Assembly: GCA_015522395.1 (NCBI GenBank)
Contig: WAMH01000063.1
Location: 1-9,118 of the forward strand
Direction of reading: 5' to 3'
DNA: 9,118 nt
Origin: Thermococcus sp.
GTDB taxonomy: Archaea > Methanobacteriota_B > Thermococci > Thermococcales > Thermococcaceae
The translations under genes were made by a program, and so were the position numbers. The notes below the pieces were generated by a model that was not told the origin of the DNA, did not search any database, and saw nothing but the letters and a program-made list of their open reading frames with translations. Shown piece after piece: positions 6,531 through 9,118 of this stretch (the stretch's first letter is position 1; each line of letters begins with the position of its first letter).

Positions 6531-6575
6531 ACCAACACCTCCTTTCTCTTTGATTTTGTCCTTATAAATCAATCC

Positions 6576-6590
6576 GCCGTTTTTATTAAC
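6576..6590 (-). promoter_or_regulatory. Possible promoter of the DUF505-like gene
   Basis: The minus strand reads AAGTTAATAAAAACG in an AT-rich stretch. A start about 25 bp downstream (near 6557) would give a leader of about 27 nt containing GGAGGTG. A second box, GATTTATAAG (6570-6561), is closer to consensus but would place the start at the ribosome binding site. I cannot decide between them. Confidence 0.35.
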
Positions 6591-6625
6591 TTAAAGTTTT
6601 TAAAAATTTCGGTAACTAAAATCTG

Positions 6626-6639
6626 GGAAGGTTTAAATA
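6626..6639 (+). promoter_or_regulatory. BRE/TATA promoter of the DUF356-like gene
   Basis: GGAAG followed by GTTTAAATA is a good Thermococcales promoter. Initiation would fall near 6660, just before GGTGAG (6662-6667), the ribosome binding site 3 nt ahead of the ATG at 6671, so the leader is very short. The promoter is back-to-back with that of the DUF505-like gene. Confidence 0.6.
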
Positions 6640-6670
6640 CCCCGTCCGCGGACTCCCGCTTGGTGAGAGC

Positions 6671-7084
6671 ATGAGAAACACGATAGTTTTAGTGAGAACC
6701 GACAGCTTCCAGAAGGCCAGCATAGCCCTAGCAGACCTCGTTCGCTACGGCGGCATGAAGATACGCGGCGACCCGAGGATAATTCCTCCCGCTCTGTCCG
6801 ACTGGGCCTTTGAGCAGATAAGCGGTGAGAAGCCGAGAAGGAAGTTCAGGGCACACGTCGTTGTCCAGATAGACCTTCTTCCTGCAAAGGCGATAGGAAG
6901 GCTGATGGACATTCATCCACCAGCTCATGTCCTCGTAATCCCGCCCGATACCGACGTCTGGGATGAACTGATGCGCCTATGGAAGACCTTTGAGAAGCTT
7001 AAGGGCTTCCACCCGCCGAAGAGGACGAAGGCCGAGGAGCTGAGGGAGAAGAGGAAGGAAGAGGAGGGGTTAGAGGAATTTTAA
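6671..7084 (+). CDS. Small conserved archaeal protein, probably DUF356 family
   Basis: This is a 137-residue protein without a known activity. The opening MRNTIVLVRTDS is a short beta strand, followed by a helix (QKASIALADLVRYGGM). A second hydrophobic strand, AHVVVQIDLL (61-70), and a third, AHVLVIPPDTD (85-95), alternate with helices. The layout resembles a small alpha/beta or ferredoxin-like domain. Residues 106-137 are highly charged (KRTKAEELREKRKEEEGLEE) and probably a flexible or coiled tail. I associate the pattern with DUF356, found in methanogens and Thermococcales, but from memory only. The ATG is set by GGTGAG just upstream, and a clear promoter precedes it. It appears to be a single-gene unit. 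Its last 15 bases overlap the 3' end of a convergent, frameshifted vapC gene. Confidence 0.7.
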   Translation: MRNTIVLVRTDSFQKASIALADLVRYGGMKIRGDPRIIPPALSDWAFEQISGEKPRRKFRAHVVVQIDLLPAKAIGRLMDIHPPAHVLVIPPDTDVWDELMRLWKTFEKLKGFHPPKRTKAEELREKRKEEEGLEEF

Positions 7085-7503
7085 TCCTTCTTTCATAGCT
7101 GCACTCCGTAGATCTCCATCCAGCGTGGCCAGCGTTTTAATTCCGTTTATCTTGCATGATGCGGAGTATAATCGCGTCGTTTGGCAGAAGATTATGTGCT
7201 CTCATTAGATGGTAGGCCTCTTCTACTGTCTCTTCGTCCACAGGGAGAATGTGGAACTGCTCAATAAAGTCCCAAGGCTCTCTGTCTGTGATAAATTCGT
7301 TTATCCTCTTATATTGCTTAACGGTAAATGGCGAAACGCCAGATTTCAGACGGATGTAATGGAACAGAAACTCACTGGCAACAATATCGTTTATTATCGC
7401 AATGGCGTTTTCATCTGCAAGCGTGTTCATGATTTCAACTGCCTCTGGGTTTCCCTTCAGTCCCTTCGATTAGAACGGAGGAATCCACAAAGACCTCGAT
7501 CAT
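7070..7503 (-). pseudogene. vapC: VapC-type PIN-domain toxin broken by two +1 frameshifts
   Basis: Three reading frames together give one complete 143-residue PIN protein. Frame one starts at the ATG 7503 (MIEVFVDSSVLIEGTEG). After an extra base in the AAA run at 7450-7452 it continues as NPEAVEIMNTLADE. After a second extra base in the CC at 7163-7164 it continues as ASCKINGIKTLATLDGDL and stops at TAA 7072-7070. Removing one base at each point restores all the PIN acidic positions: D7, E44, D109 (LPNDA) and D128/D130. PIN toxins cleave RNA using a Mg-ion centre. As written, only a 17-residue stub followed by five shifted codons (then TGA) and an internal segment at 7430-7137 are open. The start overlaps the antitoxin stop as ATGA, the classic vapBC arrangement. 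Either the toxin has decayed while its antitoxin survives, or these are homopolymer sequencing errors. Confidence 0.88.
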
Positions 7504-7670
7504 TGGAGGTACCACTCCTCCTCATCAATGTTGCCTTGGAACTTCCCCAAGTACTTGTTTAGAATTTCCCTTTTAACTCTCTTCTTCTCTTCCCTCTTTA
7601 AAAGGAGCGAGATTTCCCTTTTGATGACCTTTTCAAGTCCGTTGGGCACGTTTATCACTATCTCCCCCAT
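7500..7670 (-). CDS. vapB: Short VapB-like antitoxin
   Basis: This is a 56-residue intact reading frame. It starts MGEIVINVPNGLEKVIKREI, ends NIDEEEWYLQ, and in between is rich in lysine, arginine and glutamate. A short beta strand followed by long charged helices matches the small antitoxins paired with PIN toxins in Thermococcales; the strand would support dimerisation and DNA binding, the acidic C-terminus toxin neutralisation. The ATG at 7670 has GGTGAG (7679-7674) 3 nt upstream, the same start region as the DUF356-like gene. Its TGA (7502-7500) overlaps the toxin ATG, so translation would be coupled. The gene lies 41 bp after MBF1 on the same strand and may be read through from it; I see no convincing promoter of its own. 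The family is inferred mainly from context. Confidence 0.82.
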   Translation of the reverse strand: MGEIVINVPNGLEKVIKREISLLLKREEKKRVKREILNKYLGKFQGNIDEEEWYLQ

Positions 7671-7711
7671 GCTCTCACCGTTAATGAATAGGTTAGGGAA
7701 AATTCAAACCT

Positions 7712-8248
7712 TCACTTCTTCCGCTTCTTAATCCTCACGTTGGCTATATCGCCGAGTGTTGGCTCGTAGTCCCTCGGAATGGTCTTCTTCTCCATCGGCT
7801 CGGCCTCGGACGTCTCGATGAGCTTTATCCTGAAGTACTTCTCCAGCTTCTTGGCCTCCTTTATGGTCGGCTCGCGGTGGCCGTGGGCTATTGCCCTGAG
7901 GTCGTTCATTGAAAGCCCTATCTCCTGGGCCAGCTCCTGGTAGCTCTTCTTCGAGCGCTGTATGGCCTGGTAAACCCTCTCGGCGTAGTCCTCAACGATC
8001 TCCTCGGTGTAGAGCGGCCTCTCGGTCCGCGGCTTCGGGGCCGGCTTTGGTCTCGGGCTTGAGTATGTTCTTCTCCTCGGCTGTCTTCCGGTTGGCATTA
8101 TGCTGAACGTGCCGGGCTTCTTGCCCCCGTACTTCTCGTAACACCTATCGCAGACGAGAACCTCTGCACCCTCAATCCGTATCCTGTGACCGGGTCCCCT
8201 TATAGGTGCCCCGCATATCTCGCAGTACCTGGGCTTGGCCTTCCCCAT
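7712..8248 (-). CDS. mbf1: Archaeal multiprotein bridging factor 1 (zinc ribbon plus HTH)
   Basis: This 178-residue protein has the standard archaeal MBF1 layout. An N-terminal zinc ribbon has C9-x2-C12 and C33-x2-C36. A linker of basic and proline residues follows (about 53-77, PRPKPAPKPRTERP). A lambda-repressor-like helix-turn-helix covers about 84-146 (YQELAQEIGLSMNDLRAIAHG), and the tail is basic (IKKRKK). Eukaryotic MBF1 bridges activators and TBP. Archaeal MBF1 has been linked to ribosome and translation control, so TBP bridging should not be assumed even though tbp is about 4 kb away. The ATG at 8248 is chosen because GGTGAT (8259-8254) lies 5 nt upstream and because it starts directly at the zinc ribbon (MGKAKPRYCEIC). 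A longer frame to 8356 would run across the divergent promoter and into the neighbouring gene. Its stop lies 41 bp before the vapBC pair. Confidence 0.93.
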   Translation of the reverse strand: MGKAKPRYCEICGAPIRGPGHRIRIEGAEVLVCDRCYEKYGGKKPGTFSIMPTGRQPRRRTYSSPRPKPAPKPRTERPLYTEEIVEDYAERVYQAIQRSKKSYQELAQEIGLSMNDLRAIAHGHREPTIKEAKKLEKYFRIKLIETSEAEPMEKKTIPRDYEPTLGDIANVRIKKRKK

Positions 8249-8287
8249 TCCTATCACCTTCTTGCTCCACTTAAGGCTCTGAGTCAG

Positions 8288-8300
8288 GCTTTTTAAACCC
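8288..8300. promoter_or_regulatory. Shared bidirectional TATA element between MBF1 and GNAT genes
   Basis: GCTTTTTAAACCC is the only good TATA sequence in the 70-bp gap. On the minus strand it reads GGGTTTAAAAAGC; a start near 8269 leaves a leader of about 21 nt with the MBF1 ribosome binding site. On the plus strand a start about 25 bp downstream falls at 8319, exactly the GNAT ATG, giving a leaderless mRNA. No ribosome binding site precedes that ATG, which fits. Confidence 0.5.
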
Positions 8301-8318
8301 CACGATGAGCTTATATCG

Positions 8319-8804
8319 ATGGCAGAGGTAAAGGTGGAGAAGCTTAAGGAGTTCAACCAGGAAATCCTTGAGCGGCTGATAGAGATTTACATGCGCGGCT
8401 ACGAGGGGATGCGCGAGTACGGCGGCGAGGGCGAAGGCTACGCGAAGCGCTACCTTCGATGGTGCTGGGGGAAGGCCAAGGACGGCTTCTTTATCGCGAA
8501 GCTCGGCGACGAGATAGCGGGCTTTATAGTCTGCGACAACGACTGGTACAGCAAGTACGAGGGCAGAACGGTTGGGGCGATTCACGAGTTCGTGGTGGAC
8601 AAGCGCTTCCAGGGCCACGGAATAGGGCACAGGCTGATGGAAAAGTGCCTCGATTACCTGAGCAGGTACAACGACAGGATAGAACTCTGGGTCGGCGAGA
8701 AGAACGAGGGTGCGATGAGGTTCTACGAGGAATACGGCTTCAGGAAGGTGGGCCAGAGCGGAATCTGGGTGCGAATGGTCAAAGATGTCCATGACAAAGG
8801 TTAA
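8319..8804 (+). CDS. GNAT-family N-acetyltransferase
   Basis: This is a 161-residue acetyl-CoA-dependent acetyltransferase. Motif A is VVDKRFQGHGIGHRLMEK, with the pyrophosphate-binding Q98-G-H-G101-I-G103. Motif B is WVGEKNEGAMRFYEEYGF, with N129 and the usual catalytic tyrosine Y136, ending in the beta strand RKVGQSGIWVRM. The N-terminal 60 residues (EIYMRGYEGMREYGG) form the variable acceptor-binding part, so the substrate cannot be read from sequence. Protein N-terminal, lysine and small-molecule acetyltransferases all occur in this family. The ATG at 8319 has no upstream ribosome binding site and probably begins a leaderless transcript from the TATA element at 8290. It is divergent from MBF1. 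The stop lies 34 bp before the next gene on the same strand. The family is certain from motifs. Confidence 0.92.
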   Translation: MAEVKVEKLKEFNQEILERLIEIYMRGYEGMREYGGEGEGYAKRYLRWCWGKAKDGFFIAKLGDEIAGFIVCDNDWYSKYEGRTVGAIHEFVVDKRFQGHGIGHRLMEKCLDYLSRYNDRIELWVGEKNEGAMRFYEEYGFRKVGQSGIWVRMVKDVHDKG

Positions 8805-8809
8805 AATCC
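8796..8809 (+). promoter_or_regulatory. Possible promoter of the 3'-most gene
   Basis: AAAGGTTAAAATCC, overlapping the GNAT stop, resembles a BRE/TATA. Initiation about 25 bp on would fall near 8829, at the start of AGGTGAT, the ribosome binding site of the next gene, giving a leader of about ten bases. Alternatively that gene is co-transcribed with the GNAT gene. Confidence 0.35.
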
Positions 8810-8838
8810 CTTCCACCTTACTTTTCTCAGGTGATAAG

Positions 8839-9118
8839 ATGCCGTGCATACATCCCCCGGACAAAGTTGAGAATGTAAATGAGGAAAGCTTCATCCGTAA
8901 GGACGGCGGTAGTTTGAGGGTGAGGATAGAGAACGAGGGCGAGACCCTTGAGACGACGATGAGCGGCTCCCTGAAGAGCGTTGAGGAAATCGCCGAGATG
9001 CTCGGGGTGGAGGCCCAAGACGGCAGGATTGAGGCGGTCGTCGACGGCGTGAAGGTCAGAATGGAGCGCGGGAAGCTCGAGCTTGAGTTCGAAAACGGGG
9101 AGAAGATGAGAATAGAGA
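8839..9118 (+). CDS. Unrecognised acidic protein, 3' end outside window
   Basis: The frame is open from the ATG at 8839 to the end of the window, 93 complete codons. The start is set by AGGTGAT (8829-8835). The protein begins MPCIHPPDKVENVNEESF and continues as short alternating-polarity strands: SLRVRIENEGETLET, a helix KSVEEIAEMLGVEA, then three strand-like pieces ending EAVVDGVKVRMERG and KLELEFENGEKMRIE. It is rich in glutamate. The pattern suggests a small beta-rich fold with repeated hairpins. I do not recognise a family. An in-frame ATG at 8791 would add 16 residues and overlap the GNAT gene, but it has no ribosome binding site. GNAT-proximal position is the only functional hint. Confidence 0.75.
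   Translation, partial: MPCIHPPDKVENVNEESFIRKDGGSLRVRIENEGETLETTMSGSLKSVEEIAEMLGVEAQDGRIEAVVDGVKVRMERGKLELEFENGEKMRIE

Noticed and set aside
6531..6572. Fourteen-residue N-terminal extension of the DUF505-like protein
   Set aside because: It would bury the strong GGAGGTG site that sits 5 nt before the ATG at 6530, and its lysine-rich residues look non-coding.
7137..7430. Independent 97-residue protein between DUF356 and vapB
   Set aside because: It is the middle segment of the frameshifted PIN toxin: its first and last parts continue in the other frames, which contain the missing catalytic residues.
8249..8356. Thirty-six-residue extension of MBF1
   Set aside because: It would cross the divergent TATA box and overlap the GNAT gene. 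The zinc-ribbon start at 8248 has its own ribosome binding site.
2286..8804. HDAC-like enzyme, MBF1 and GNAT as one acetylation-switch gene cluster with tbp
   Set aside because: The genes are on different transcripts with unrelated genes between, and neither enzyme's substrate is known. Proximity alone is weak evidence.
8791..8838. Upstream ATG at 8791 for the last gene
   Set aside because: It has no ribosome binding site and overlaps the GNAT end. AGGTGAT points to 8839.

Overview
The window looks like part of a hyperthermophilic euryarchaeal chromosome of the order Thermococcales, most likely a Thermococcus. It carries an archaeal TATA-binding protein very close to the Pyrococcus/Thermococcus form, a zinc-ribbon MBF1, Thermococcales-style BRE/TATA elements, GGTGA/GGAGGTG ribosome binding sites, TTG and GTG starts, and protein-coding DNA that is dense and mostly GC-rich. 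No rRNA, tRNA, CRISPR array or transposase was found.

Left part (1-2285), lower in GC and accessory in character: the 3' part of a McrB-type AAA+ gene (Walker A cut by the window edge), then an archaeal PF01637-type ATPase. The ATPase gene is enclosed on each side by two GTAAG palindromes, with identical 19-bp centre-to-centre spacing on both sides. The palindromes overlap its TTG start and TAA stop by two bases each. The whole block (1123-2285) reads as a symmetric cassette ending right against the stop codon of the next gene. No mcrC follows mcrB.

Centre (2286-6530), all on the minus strand and housekeeping-like: tbp followed, with overlapping stop and start, by an HDAC-family deacetylase; then, as a second unit, a 567-aa DUF505-like protein built from repeated winged-helix-like units, followed 9 bp later by a membrane-anchored SDH/ClpP-like serine protease.

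Right part (6531-9118): a plus-strand small conserved archaeal protein (probably DUF356); a minus-strand vapBC toxin-antitoxin pair whose 56-aa antitoxin is intact but whose PIN toxin is broken by two +1 frameshifts; the minus-strand MBF1 gene upstream of it; a divergent plus-strand GNAT acetyltransferase that seems to share one TATA element with MBF1; and the start of an unrecognised acidic protein running off the window.

Two themes stand out. Basal transcription and chromatin functions recur (TBP, HDAC-like, MBF1, GNAT). They are interrupted by defence or selfish-type modules (McrB, the palindrome-flanked ATPase, the decayed VapBC). The palindrome-bounded ATPase cassette is the best candidate for an undescribed system.
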